A program made the translations under genes and the position numbers. From Acanthosepion lycidas (lineage: Eukaryota > Mollusca > Cephalopoda > Sepiida > Sepiidae): 64,000 bases of DNA. Numbering within the stretch: position 1 is the stretch's first letter; each line of letters begins with the position of its first letter. The stretch lies in assembly GCA_963932145.1 (NCBI GenBank), contig OZ010580.1, positions 33,125,667 through 33,189,666 on the forward strand. The letters are read 5' to 3'. Of the stretch, positions 31,566 to 41,799 are shown in pieces. The notes under the pieces are model-generated. The model was not told where the DNA came from. It saw nothing but the letters and a program-made list of their open reading frames with translations, and did not search any database.

Positions 31566-31769
31566 GACAACCATTACTTGTTGTTTTACTCTCTAAAGTG
31601 ACTTGTGCACTGGACAGAAATCTCTCTTCTTCTTTGTAACTGATAAGCAAACATCCAATATGCAGTGTCTCCAGTAATCCATACTTTCCATGGTTTCAGT
31701 TACCTGCGGTCAACCCAAGAGATAAACAATTCATAGGATTTATTTAATAGTAGTCCCAAAGTGAAGGGT

Positions 31770-32145
31770 AGTGATACTGATGATGCTGGCAGTTTAGATA
31801 TGCCAAAGAGAAACAGTGAAGTGATTCCTTTAAGTGAAAAGGTGAAAATTCTTGACTTAATAAGAGAAGAAAAAAAAATCATATGCTGATATTGTTAAGA
31901 CCTACAGTAAAAACAAATCTTCTATTCATCATTATTTTATTATCAGTTAATGTTAATCATTTATTGCCCTTAATTTATAAATGAAATTTTATCATCAGTA
32001 AAATACAGTTTGGAAACAGTCCCAATGCACAAGAGCAGTGATTTTGGCAATATGGAAAGGGAAATCGTTAAGTGCTTTTTTTTACATGAAAAGTTGAAAG
32101 TTCTTGACTTAATAAAAACAAAAAAACATACGTAAGAATGATCAA
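31770..32145 (+). pseudogene. Tigger4-type transposase N-terminus, duplicated
   Basis: Copy 1: Met at 31800 gives MPKRNSEVIPLSEKVKILDL, IREEKK, then after a shift in an A run SYADIVKTYSKNKSSI, the opening helix-turn-helix of Tigger transposases. Copy 2 (about 32030-32130) reads SDFGNMEREIVK, LHEKLKVLDLIKTKK, a more decayed version of the same residues. No CENP-B second domain or DDE domain is present. The two copies may derive from nested or tandem internally deleted elements. Confidence 0.75.
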
Positions 32146-32284
32146 ATATTCTATCTGTTGAATAATTTTTATTGCAGTATATTGTTATAACCATTCTGGT
32201 TTATTATAGTTCTCTTTTTTAAATGTTATGTTCTTTCAGGATATAGGCAATCATGATTCTTTTATTATCTGTGAATCATCATGC

Positions 32285-32484
32285 CTTCTTAGGAAAGATA
32301 GTGGATTGATTTCCTGTTGCCTCTCTACAGCCTGGAATTCAGAGTTTTCTTTCTCTTAGACTTATTACCACCCAAGGCTCAAGATCCCAGTTTACCTTAG
32401 TATTTAACCTATAACTGGAGGGAAAAAAGATAGATTCAAACTTTCCCAAGAGCATTAGTGTGAAAGTAAATGCAACACAATAGA
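32285..32484 (-). mobile_element. SINE 3' part (module B), 5'-truncated
   Basis: Minus strand: AGTATGGGTTAAATAC-type body diverged to TATAGGTTAAATACTAAGG, then ACTGGGATCTTGAGCC, TTGGGTGGTAATAAGTC, AGAAAACTCTGAATTCCAGG and GAAATCAATCCACTATCTTT. Its head abuts the jockey/CR1 copy that starts at 32485. Confidence 0.7.
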
Positions 32485-32826
32485 CTTTAGCTTTCCTCTT
32501 TGGTACCTATACTTTTAAGTGCAGTAGAAGATTAGCAGTAAGGTCTCATCATTTTACGGTTGGAATGGTTACATGTAACTATAAGTTCTATGCTAACGGT
32601 TTCTTCTATCAAACTTCTCACTAATGGAACTCTTTTCTGGCTTCTTGCTTTCCAGATAACTTTACTCTTCAAAACTTTAAAAGCAATGTCAATCATTATG
32701 TTTTGTTTATTTTTTTTAATTCCTGTTCTTTTATTGTTCTCTCTCTTTGATAATATTTTCTTTTTCTCACATTCTTGTGTCTTTGTGGCTTTATTGCATT
32801 GCTTGGGGTGAAATGATAAAAAAATG
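32485..32826 (+). mobile_element. jockey/CR1-like 3'-end copy
   Basis: It includes the end of the C-terminal coding region (AAGGTCTCATCATTTTACGG, TTCTTCTATCAAACTTCTCA) and the 3' UTR to TTGCTTGGGGTGAAATGATA plus an A run. It is inserted, with the neighbouring SINE, inside the Tigger4-like element. Confidence 0.8.
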
Positions 32827-33130
32827 TCTAGGCTAGAATTTTATTAATTTCACTTTCTGTACTGATTATCGTTAATGTCATTGTACCTAATTAATTGATT
32901 AAATTTTACATATTATAAAAGAACATAGTATATATAGTTTGGTATTATCCATAGTTTCAAATATTCAGTGGGGTTGTATGTATCCCTTGTGGAAAAGTGG
33001 GACAGACTATCATGTTAAAACAAATGGAATCAATCAGTAAAAATGGTTTCTTGTTATTGTCCAGTTTGTTAAGATTTCAAGCATCCACAAGAGACTCTGC
33101 TCTACATTCTTCATTTTTGTAATCATTTCC

Positions 33131-33490
33131 CACCATGCAAGGTAATGAAGCCACTAAAATTCAAGCAGTTACTGTGGATGAAAAACAATAGAGTGAAGGA
33201 AACTTAGAAAACATTATTGAGAAGAAAAAATGATAAAAAGCACAGGATACAAGATGACAGATGCTGATGATTGATGTTACATTCAAGTTCTTTTGAAGAC
33301 TTTAGTTGACAGGAAACTAGAAGAGAATTCCATAGCCAAGAAGTGTGAGAGAAGAAACTATGAGAATGAAACTTATGGTTAAATTTAGCAATTTCATAAG
33401 AACAATTGCTTTGAAAATATTTATAAAAAAAAGGGATAAGGAATTTAAGTAACAACAGTGTGCAAGTGATTGAATCCAAAATGCCAGATT
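33131..33490 (-). mobile_element. jockey/CR1-like 3'-end copy
   Basis: The minus-strand frame contains FFYKYFQSNCSYEIAKF and HSFFSHTSWLWNSLLVS, the conserved tail of the family, with a deletion between the two blocks. The 3' UTR ends near TTTAGTGGCTTCATTACCTT. The 3' terminal A run is not clear. Confidence 0.75.
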
Positions 33491-33865
33491 CCATTTTGGA
33501 TTTTTGCTAGAATCTAAATTATCTTGAAACTTAAAATTGAAGGAAAAAAAAAGAATCAGATGATCAACATAAAAGTCAACATAAATAAAGAACCAAATGT
33601 TTTGATGTTTGTCAATATTGTATTTAAGAAACATTTTCCATGAACCTTTGACTGAATTATAAAATGTCCCAATTCATGTTATAATTTATTTATATGTTAA
33701 TATTTACTGAATATTATCAAATTCAAGTTTTTTTTTCAAAATGTTCTGATTAAAACATGTTTGATCTGAATAAATTACAGCATAATTAATAATTTTTTCG
33801 TGTAAATTCAGTATAAATAAAACCTAATTTATAATCTTCCAAATTAACATTTTTTTAAATCAGTA

Positions 33866-34240
33866 TCACCCCAAGCAAGGCAGTAAAACCACAAAAACAC
33901 AAGGGGTTACAGTATGTGGAAGAATTAAGAACATAAACATTACTGAGCAGTGAGAAAAAAGAGTAATCAGGAAGAAGAGTAGATAGTGATTGACATTGCA
34001 TTTAAATTTTTGCAGATTAAGTTGGCTAGAGAGCATGGAGCTGGAAATGAGAAGTGCGAGAAAAGAAACTGTTAGCATAGAACTTAAGGCAACATCTAGC
34101 CAGCACAAATGTAAATTGATGAGATCTCAGTGCCAGTCTAGTAGTGCACCCAAATTCATAGAGTCTAGGTACCATAGCGAAGATCTCATCTGAACAATTA
34201 TCATGGGAGTATTTATAGAAAAGGCACACGGAGGCAACCT
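33866..34240 (-). mobile_element. jockey/CR1-like 3'-end copy
   Basis: The minus-strand frame at 34229-34026 reads LFYKYSHDNCSDEIFAMVP and RLYEFGCTTRLALRSHQFTF, then KFYANSFFSRTSHF, the best-preserved C-terminal tail of the family here. The 3' UTR runs to CTTGCTTGGGGTGATACTG and an A run at about 33852. Confidence 0.85.
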
Positions 34241-34379
34241 TACATTTAACCTTATTTTATGCCTGACAGTATAAAAGTATTATTTGTATGATAGATCACA
34301 CAAATAACAGAGTTATATTGTCAGTAGCAGTTGATGACTACTAAAAATTGTTTCTTCTTCATTTTGTCAGTATTTCTTT

Positions 34380-34570
34380 AGTAAAATCATATTCAATGCA
34401 TTTCTATAATAAAACTATTTGAAGTTTTTTTTAGTAAAATCATTATTAATGCATTTTTATGATAAAATTATTTGTAAATTTATAGTAGAATCATATTCAA
34501 TGCATTTTTATGATAAAATTATTTGTGGTTTTATACTAAAATCCTTGTCATTGTATTTACACAATGAGTT
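34380..34570 (+). repeat. ~53-bp minisatellite, about 3.5 units
   Basis: Units begin GTAAAATCATATTCAATGCA / TAAAATCATTATTAATGCA / TAGAATCATATTCAATGCA and share TTTTTATGATAAAATTATTT. The last unit is partial. Confidence 0.9.
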
Positions 34571-34649
34571 TGACAGCCCAAGAAGGCAATTGATCTAGGG
34601 AAAGAAAAATCCTGATTTTAAACTTCTGCTGCCTTTTGCTGCCTTCTGC

Positions 34650-34946
34650 TCATATCCAAACACAGTCTGGATTTACTTTCATAACCTTTATGGAACTAAA
34701 TCCAGACAGAAAACTTGGAGTGGAGCCTTGAAGGCTTTTGGCTGTCAACATTGATAATTTTCTAGCAGCTCCTGCAGCCACACCATACCCAAATGGAATA
34801 CCCTGTATTCCTTTGAATCTTGTCAGTATAACCAAGAAGTAGAGCCATGTTATCTGGGCAGCATACAGCCTCCATATACCATTACCCAGGCCTTCACCCT
34901 GGTGAAGACACTCCTGTCTCATCAACAAAAGATTGAATTTTACCAA
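34650..34946 (-). CDS. Unrecognised 98-codon open frame
   Basis: The frame has balanced amino-acid use (MVKFNLLLMRQECLHQGEGL, WRLYAAQITWLYFLVILT, GIPFGYGVAAGAARKL) and higher GC than its surroundings, which sets it apart from the compositional frames elsewhere. I do not recognise a domain. No promoter, splice sites or partner frames were found. It could be a fragment of an unidentified transposon or chance. Confidence 0.2.
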   Translation of the reverse strand: MVKFNLLLMRQECLHQGEGLGNGIWRLYAAQITWLYFLVILTRFKGIQGIPFGYGVAAGAARKLSMLTAKSLQGSTPSFLSGFSSIKVMKVNPDCVWI

Positions 34947-34969
34947 ATAGGGTGCTAACTTTATCTTGT

Positions 34970-35790
34970 AAGATAAATGGCTGTCTACTGTATTTACACT
35001 ATATGTATAATAATCTTATTCTGCTAATAATGCTTACCTTAAACCTTTAAGGCTGGAAGCACACAAATATGCCCAAAAGTTTCACATGCTTACAGTCTGG
35101 AGAGCACCTAAATGTACCCATAATTGGGTAGCACTTAATCTCAATACACATCTTTGACACCAGTCACAGAATCAACTGGATGTGCCCGAAATTTATACTC
35201 TCATAACCAGTAATCTCTAGGATGCTAAATTGATATCATTTAAATAAGAAATCAATTTACTTTCATATAAAATCAACTCGTAAAATTTGATTTTCAACTG
35301 GATTTTGAGATGTCTCAGTTTAATTACAGAAACATCACATATTCAGATGTTTCAACAATTTGGTCAGAACTCCAAAGATTTAACAATTGAAATCTCTCAA
35401 TATCTAACAGGGTTAATTCCCAACCACTGATAATTCTGTTTTGTCTCATTTTCAAATCACAATATACAATATTCTAAGACTTTCTCAAATAATAAGTGAG
35501 CATCACTGTTTAATTATTGAATTTTTCTTGCCTACCACCAGGAATAAATAGTTTGTTAATGCAGAAAATGACAAAAGCTAAGAAGAATAGTTGAGTAGTA
35601 GTAATGTCAGTGGGAAATAATAAAGAAAGCTCAAACTTTGATTTATAGCAGGTTCAAATGCTTTTAGCACTAAAATGCATTTGTAGTTATTGTTTCAAAA
35701 TTTTCTGTGTCAGTAAATTAATCTTTCAAGAGAATGTAAGTTTTGATGTATTTAATAGACCCAAATGATTATATACATTCTATAAATAGC
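34970..35790. other. AT-rich non-coding sequence
   Basis: No gene recognised. 35060-35200 repeats a loose pattern (GCACACAAATATGCCCAAA, GAGCACCTAAATGTACCCAT) that looks like two diverged ~55-bp units. Confidence 0.45.
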
Positions 35791-35794
35791 TAGT

Positions 35795-36545
35795 CTTGGT
35801 GGTCACAATCTTAACAACATAAGATATGCAGATGACACAGTGTTGATAGCAGATACAGAAAGAAAACCATAAAAGCTCCCTACAGATGGTAATTAAGGAA
35901 GTGAGAAAAAACAATTAAACATCAACTGCAAGAAGACAGAATGCATGGTTGTTAGCAAAAGGATGAGCCGAAAATGCAAATTACAAATTGGAGGTACCAA
36001 AAATCAAACAAGTACAAAATTAACATATCTGGGAAATGTTCTAACTGAGGATGGAAAGTGTAATACTGAAATCCAAAAACTCATTGGAATAGTCAAAGAC
36101 GCATTCCAGAAGCTAAGAGTATTTAGAGACAGAAACAGATGATCTGTCCTTCTATATGGCAGTGAATGCTGGATAATCTCCTCAAAGATGAAGAAGACAA
36201 CAGAAATATGGCTCTACAGAAGTATGCCGAGGATAATGCAATGATGAGGTTTTAGAAAAAATAGAAACCAAAAGGAAACTTATGCTTAACATCAGGAGTG
36301 ACAGTTGAAATATCTGAAGCACATAATGAGGAAGGAGGGCTTGGAAAATCTGATACTCACAGGACAGATTGAGGGCAAGACGGACAAAGGAAAACAATGC
36401 ATGACATACTTAATGAGCTTGAGTAAATGGCTGGTGGGATATTAGGAACTACAAAGAACAGGAAATTGTAGAGAGTCATGATTACCAATGTCCTGAAGGG
36501 ACACAACACATAGAAGAGCTGCAGGTCTGTCATTCTTTGCGACAA
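35795..36545 (+). pseudogene. RTE-type reverse transcriptase, C-terminal half
   Basis: The fragment opens with GHNLNNIRYADDTVLIADTE (YADD at about 35826-35837), then NINCKKTECMVVSKRMSRKC and YLGNVLTEDGKCNTEI with DAFQKL. After frameshifts LLYGSECWIISSKMKK-type sequence follows, then LMLNIRS, an EGLENLILTG block and IEGKTDKGKQCMTYLMSLS near the end. The 3' tail TAGAGAGTCATGATTACCA is shared with 3.07 kb. This is the most complete RTE copy in the window but has at least four disruptions. The endonuclease and the first RT motifs are missing. Confidence 0.85.
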
Positions 36546-36599
36546 ATAAACTATTCAATAACTGCAACAGATTTACTAAAAATTTTCATTAGAACTAAT

Positions 36600-37262
36600 A
36601 CTTTTTTGTTTTTTTGTTTTTTACTAATGTTCACCTGATACAAGGCCCAAGAGTCACTCAAGATAGAGGGTTACTGTGTGGACTTATATAATACCATGGG
36701 AAAAAGCAAGCATTAGGAGTATAGAGCTGAAGCAGACTTTAGAAGGAACTGGAAACACGATCCTAAACAAAAAACAAGGGATAAACCTCTACTCCTGTTT
36801 AAAAGACAGAGGAGGATTGTGAAAGGACAATAGTCAAACATATCTAATCCTATTGGTAAAGGAGAGAAAAAAATTGTTATATACTGTAACTATGAACACT
36901 AATGGATATGTCCCAATCCTCATAAATACGTTGGACACTATTTTAAGTGAGGGTAATATACTGTCTAAGTAGCCCACCACTAGCAGTGGTTTACCTACTT
37001 CATACTGCTGGCGAGTATTGTATTTTGTTGATGTTATAAAGATTAACATCTCATTTCCAACCTCCATTTTGGCTATTTTTCATTCAGTAACCTTTTCTAG
37101 GTTACAACAAAAATAAAAAGAAAGAAATAGTGAATAAAATATCAGAGTTCAGGCACAGATGTTAGGAGTACAGAGCTGAAACAGACTTTAGAAGGAACCA
37201 GAAATCTAATCCTAAACAGGAAACAAGAGATAAACCTCTACTCTTGTTCAAAAGAGTGTGAA
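36600..37262. repeat. Dispersed repeat family G, with internal direct repeats
   Basis: AATGTTCACCTGATACAAGG and CCCAAGAGTCACTCAAGATA open a unit also seen at 46.95 and 47.95 kb. Within it, 36711-36806 and 37163-37255 are direct repeats (TAGGAGTATAGAGCTGAAGC / TAGGAGTACAGAGCTGAAAC, ACTTTAGAAGGAAC, CAAGGGATAAACCTCTACTC / CAAGAGATAAACCTCTACTC) about 450 bp apart. No coding content was found between them. Confidence 0.65.
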
Positions 37263-37269
37263 CCAGACA

Positions 37270-38104
37270 ATAGGCTTGAATTGTTACTATGTAACAGCTT
37301 GGTACCTTTGATGAGCCTTCAAACAAAATAAATAAGTTACTAAAATAGCAGAAAGAGTGATTACCATTTCATTAACATGAATGTAAAAACACAAATAAGG
37401 CATTGAAAGATGATTTTATGTTTTCTGTGTTAGACATGGCTTCTATATTTTGTCCTTTTGACTTCCTAAGTATCTTTCCTCCTCCATATCTGGCTCTATG
37501 CTGCTTCATGAGCAAGTCTGAAGATTTGTGAATAATATGTATTCTACCCCTCATGTCTGAGGCTTCAACTTTCTAAGCTAGACCAGAGTGCTTACTAGCT
37601 TGGGTCATGTGACCAACATGTGACTACACTAAATTTGGCTTTCTAGTGCTAGAAGTTTTTCCTCTTTTTTTTTAACTCTTTCATAGTTACATGGCTCATC
37701 TGATAAAGATGAGTTGTGTTGCCATAAATATAATTAGTTCAAGTTCAGATTGAGAAATCATCAACTCATTTCCTTTAAAAGGAAAGAAAAATAGTTCATA
37801 TGTTGTGCTAGGAATTTCTCTTTTATGAAAGATTCTAAAAGAAATGTAATCATTCCATTTCAGTTACTTTACAGACATCCAATTTCAAAACACTAAGTAT
37901 GAACAGTGTTGTATTATTCAGGACATGAAGTTCTAAAATTGGCAATCAAAATTCTTGTCATTTTGTTTCCCAGTTGTGATGGATCTACCACACATGTTTG
38001 TTGAGTACAGTTTTCACTTCTCTAGATTTTGAGAAAATACATGCTTTTCCATTACTACTGGCATTAGTACATTTAAACACTCATAAAATCTGCAATGCTC
38101 ATAT
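37270..38104. other. AT-rich non-coding sequence
   Basis: Nothing recognised. Confidence 0.5.
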
Positions 38105-38309
38105 GCTATCCCATTTGCTTATTGATTTGTTTTTTATGGCTTATCAACACTTTGAAGGTTATTTAAAGCCAGAAAATATTTTTATACTGTATGAATTTTT
38201 TTTGAGATAATAATGATTTAGTGATACAAGTCATACTAATTAACCAATAACTGGAAGGTGGGAGAAGAGGTGGATTCATACCTTTCCCAAGGGTATTTGC
38301 ATGTGAGTA

Positions 38310-39424
38310 CAAGTTGAGTATCCTTTATCCGAAATTCCAAAATCCTCCAAAATCCAAGTTTTTCAAGTGCTGATATGACTTGCCACAAATGGAAATTTTC
38401 AGAAAACACTGGGAATGTTCCTAGGTTATGTGCAGTATTAGATTTTTAATGACTTCCACATGACAAAAATAGACCAATGAACAGTTTAAAGATATTTCAT
38501 ATACAATAACATATACATCAAAAGTCATGAAATGAGACAGTTGCTAAAAAATGTGATTTTATCAGGTATAGCCAAACAATAGGGCAGATTCCAATACATT
38601 TTAGTTAGAAATAGTTTGATACACTTGTCATTCAAACGAGGGTTGTTTGTATTGGAATTTGTAATGTTCAGACACATATCTTTTCTTGAGAAGTGGACCT
38701 TCATGATAGTTACTGGCTTGGATACTATTCCCCAGAGTCAGCTAAAAGTCATCTATCTCCTTCAAGATCTTGGACTGAACTATCTTAGTGTTCATAATTA
38801 CACACCAAATCTTATTGGGCAAAAACTGGGTTATACCATTAAAGGTAGATAATAGACTCTTCCAATGGCAGCAGGAGCAAGGGGAGATAACTTAATTTTT
38901 TATAGCAGCTGTTTTAAGTGACCTTATCATTCGTGTGTGGGGGTTCCCCAATTCAGTTTTTTGTTAATGATTGTCACAGCAACACCTTCATTCGTGGATT
39001 ACTTACCTGGTGTTTTGCGCCCAGTAAAGATATTATTCAAAATGTCAAAAATTCCTCCATTTATTTTATTTTTTGTAAGTAGTGATCATGTTTTTTTGTA
39101 CATGTACAGTAAGTACAAATCATTATTTTACGTGAACTCTTAATTTCACCACTTAAAAATCTGTGCGAGCATTACAACTAGTGTCATTAGCTGTATCTGT
39201 ATGGACACAAAATTTATTAAATTTTATATAAAACTACCTTCAGTTTATATGTACGAGCTGTGTTATGAAATGTAAATGGATATCATGTTGGGTTCCATTC
39301 CCTAGCTGCCCCATTTTATAGATTCTATATAGAAATTAAATTGCCTGTATTCCACAATTAAAACAAATCTGAAAGCCAAAGCACTTCTGGTTCCAAGTAT
39401 TTTGAATAAAGGATTCTCAACCTG
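38310..39424 (+). mobile_element. Tigger2-like DNA transposon
   Basis: The left end is CAAGTTGAGTATCCTTTATC. The right end, inverted, is CAGGTTGAGAATCCTTTATT with CTTGGAACCAGAAGTGCTTT next to it. TA flanks both ends (38308-38309, 39425-39426). Blocks such as TGCCCCATTTTATAGAT and ACTGGGAATGTTCCTAG match the copy at 4482-5240. I find no readable transposase; the interior between 38500 and 39000 is unlike the first copy. Its insertion into a SINE gives a relative age. Confidence 0.85.
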
Positions 39425-39509
39425 TATAATGAACCCAGCTGTAATTGAAAACTGAATCTCTCATTAACAATTCCAAGTAATTATCCATTACACCACCCAC
39501 ACATCCAAG

Positions 39510-39625
39510 CATACAGCACCTGGTATTATCAAGAGGTCACCCATCTAGGTACTAACCAGGCTTGACATTGCTTAACTTTGGTGATCATATAGGAACCAAT
39601 GTCTCAGCATGATATGGCCATAAAC
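39510..39625 (-). repeat. 5S rRNA-derived head of the SINE
   Basis: Minus strand: GTTTATGGCCATATCATGCT, then TCACCAAAGTTAAGCAATGT, CAAGCCTGGTTAGTACCTAG and ATGGGTGACCTC to GGTGCTGTAT. This is collinear with metazoan 5S rRNA from end to end (116 bp against ~120). The internal promoter segments (AGTTAAGCA, CCTGGTTAGTAC, GATGGGTGACC) are largely kept. It runs straight into the tRNA-like part (GGATGTGTGGGTGGTGTAAT), so it is a SINE head rather than a free 5S gene. Confidence 0.85.
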
Positions 39626-40355
39626 TGCTCTCCTACTTGAAAAGTTCTGAATATTTGAGCACCATTAGAAAAAGCAAATAAAAACTTTTGTGCTAATGAG
39701 AAAATGGTTTTCTCATGACCTAGAAGTTGAATTACACAGGGACGCATGCGATTAGCCTGCAGAATTGCTTGAATGAAACTTTCTTTTTTCCTAGACAAAA
39801 CACTGTCACCATTGACACAATAATACTTTAAATCAGATATATATTATATCAACAACGTACAAATTCTTTCTTTTTTTAAACTTTGAATGGAATTACAAAA
39901 CAAGAAGTTCCAGAGATTAAGACATCTTCCAACAAAATTCAAAGCAAGTCATACTGCCAGTCATTTTATTTTAAAAAAATTTAACAATTAACAATTTTTT
40001 TTTACATTAAACATTTTTCATTGTAGATTAGATGTTTGTTTTTTTTATTTAAATGTATTTTTAAAATTAGATTTTTTTTAATTAAATGCATTTTAAAAAC
40101 TACATAATTCTCTTACCAATTTTATATTTATAAAACATATATACATCAATGTATATATATATTATTTTCCTTACTAGCTTGTAATATGAAGTATTATGGG
40201 AAGATTTTCTTTTTCATGTAGGTTTATTTTTTTACTTTAGTAGTTTATCTAATCTACTTCATCCATATCTATTACAAACTGATACATATTAGCATCAGCT
40301 TGGCTACAGGAACTGCAGGAAGGAAGTCAAAGCCGACATTCCATTTTGCCTTAGA
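39626..40355. other. AT-rich non-coding sequence
   Basis: Nothing recognised. Confidence 0.5.
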
Positions 40356-40359
40356 GGTT

Positions 40360-40575
40360 ATATTCTAGTTAGAATTTAGAGTTGTCCTCCTTCTAGGTTG
40401 ATTGCCAACTGGTTAGAGAGTCCAGTCTACCCAAATATTTTACCTGTAACTTGCAAGAGTTCATGCCTTTCTCAATTAGTGCAAAGTGAACACTCAGTTC
40501 TCAGCTGGAATTTGAAAACAGCATGCTGATTCCATTTTCTTTGCTGTTAACCATTACGTCAACCACAACTCCTTT
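40360..40575 (-). mobile_element. tRNA-derived SINE copy with module B
   Basis: Minus strand: A-box-like GTGGTTGACGTAATGGTTAA, CAAATTCCAGCTGAG, GAGAAAGGCATGAACTC, GTAGACTGGACTCTC, CCAGTTGGCAATCAACC, AGAAGGAGGACAACTC. No 5S head precedes it. Confidence 0.75.
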
Positions 40576-40607
40576 TCCGTGCAGATGTATGTGTGTGTAT
40601 ATGATTA

Positions 40608-41735
40608 CACACATATCAGTCCCTTTATTAGGCATACTCTTCTAGTACCAGATTGAAACTCTTTATATATTTAGAATTGTTTCAATTCTTCATGACAAGC
40701 ATTTGACATTGTTCCAGAAGCACTCTTCTGAAATTTAGGTCCATTCTGTTCTTATGACATCCTACAATTCTTCCAGATTAGTTGGCTGCACCTCTTGAAT
40801 TAGTCTCCCTTTCCGCCACATCCCAAATATGCTCTACGGGATTGAGATCTGGTTGCTTAAAACTCATTGCTGTGTTCTATAAACCAATCTGCCACTATTT
40901 CTTATTTGTGAAACAGTGTGTTATCTTACTGGAAGTAGCCACCAGAGAATGGATGCATCGTAGTCATAAATTGAGGCACATGGTCAGCCACAATACCTAG
41001 GTAGGTTGCAGCATTTAAATGATTTTTATTGGGGTATCAAGGGTCCCAGTGATTGCCAAGAAAATATTCTCCATACCATTACATTTCCACCATCAGCTTG
41101 AACTATTGACACAATGCAAAATGGAGCTATACTTTCATGTTGTTTACACCAAACTCTGACCCTACCATCCAAATAACATAGCAGAAATTGAAACTCATCA
41201 GATCAAGCATGTTTTTCCAGCCTTTAGTATACAATTTTGGTAATCCTTAGCAAATTGTACTCTCAATTTCTTATTCTTATCTGACACTGAGCATGGTACT
41301 TACCATAGTCTTCTGCTTCTGTAACCACTGTTTTTGAATACTTCCATTGTAAAGAATGGTTATTTGAGCTGCTGTTGCCTTTCTATAAACTTCACTCAGT
41401 TTAGCTATTCTTTTTTAACCTATTGCATAAACAAGGGATTTCTGTCTACATTATTTCTGATCACGGGAATATTTTTCTTGTTCTGATTATTCTCTGTAAA
41501 TCATAGAAATAAGTATGTATAAAAAATCTTAGTAGATCAGCAGTTTTTAAAATATATTCTACACTCTAATTACTAATCAGTTTTCTTTCAAATACTAATA
41601 CAGGAGATGAAATTCAGCAGGTTACCATGCCTATGTTTAAGTGCCTATTATCCATTAAGTTACTGCTATGTTATTAAACAGTTATAAATTTGTATAAAAA
41701 TACATTTGTTCACTTGTACTTATTAAGTGAATGTG
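40608..41735 (-). mobile_element. Tc1-like transposon (ends with CTTTATTAGG)
   Basis: The ends resemble those of a Tc1-like element known to me from fish and frogs, whose termini read CACTTTATTAGGTACAC: here CAGTCCCTTTATTAGGCATA at the left and, inverted, CACTTAATAAGTACAAG at the right. The whole 1.1-kb body is collinear with that family and contains one decayed transposase on the minus strand. A (GATA)n tract lies just outside. Confidence 0.85.
40740..41475 (-). pseudogene. Tc1-like transposase, decayed but with DDE residues
   Basis: Minus strand segments: KHA, a TGA in place of Trp, then SDEFQFLLCYLDGRVRVW (first Asp) and HESIAPFCIVSIVQADGGNV with MVWRIFSW. Further on come GYFQ, a TAA in place of Gln, and DN (second Asp), then PDLNPVEHIWDV (third acidic residue, Glu). 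All three catalytic positions are recognisable. The N-terminal DNA-binding region (about 41240-41475) survives only in pieces. Stops at Trp and Gln codons show transition decay. Confidence 0.85.
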
Positions 41736-41754
41736 TCAAAATAGATAAATAGAT

Positions 41755-41755
41755 T

Positions 41756-41799
<44 letters not shown>
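41755..41799. repeat. (GATA)11 microsatellite
   Basis: A clean tetranucleotide run. An AAAT-rich stretch (41936-41996), a G9 run near 42008 and a short (TG)n near 42290-42310 lie in the following 550 bp, which contains no gene. Confidence 0.95.

Larger units (their letters stand above)
31660..33003 (+). mobile_element. Tigger4/Zombi-like transposon, interrupted and rearranged
   Basis: The 5' region has CCATGGTTTCAGTTACCTGC and GATAAACAATTCATAGGATT, and the 3' end has AACATAGTATATATAGTTTG, GGTATTATCC and ATTCAGTGGGGTTGTATGTA. Both match what I recall of Tigger4-type elements. In between lie two successive copies of the transposase N-terminus, each followed by 3'-type sequence (CTTAATTTATAAATGAAATT). 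A SINE and a jockey/CR1 3' end (32285-32826) then interrupt it before the right end resumes near 32868. The left terminus is not clear. Confidence 0.75.
38105..39625 (-). mobile_element. 5S-headed SINE split by a Tigger2-like insertion
   Basis: Two pieces, 39625-39427 (5S head and tRNA part) and 38307-38105 (body and module A tail), are separated by the DNA transposon at 38310-39424. Joined in order, they follow the SINE at 26240-25885: CCAATAACTGG / CCCATAGC, ATAATGATTTA on the plus strand, then TTATTTAAAGCCAGAAAATA. The interruption falls at GTGAG|TA|TAATGAACC, with TA on both sides. Confidence 0.8.

Noticed and set aside
39510..39625. A functional 5S rRNA gene
   Set aside because: The sequence differs from metazoan 5S at many positions, lacks a terminator T run after its 3' end, and runs directly into a tRNA-like SINE body.
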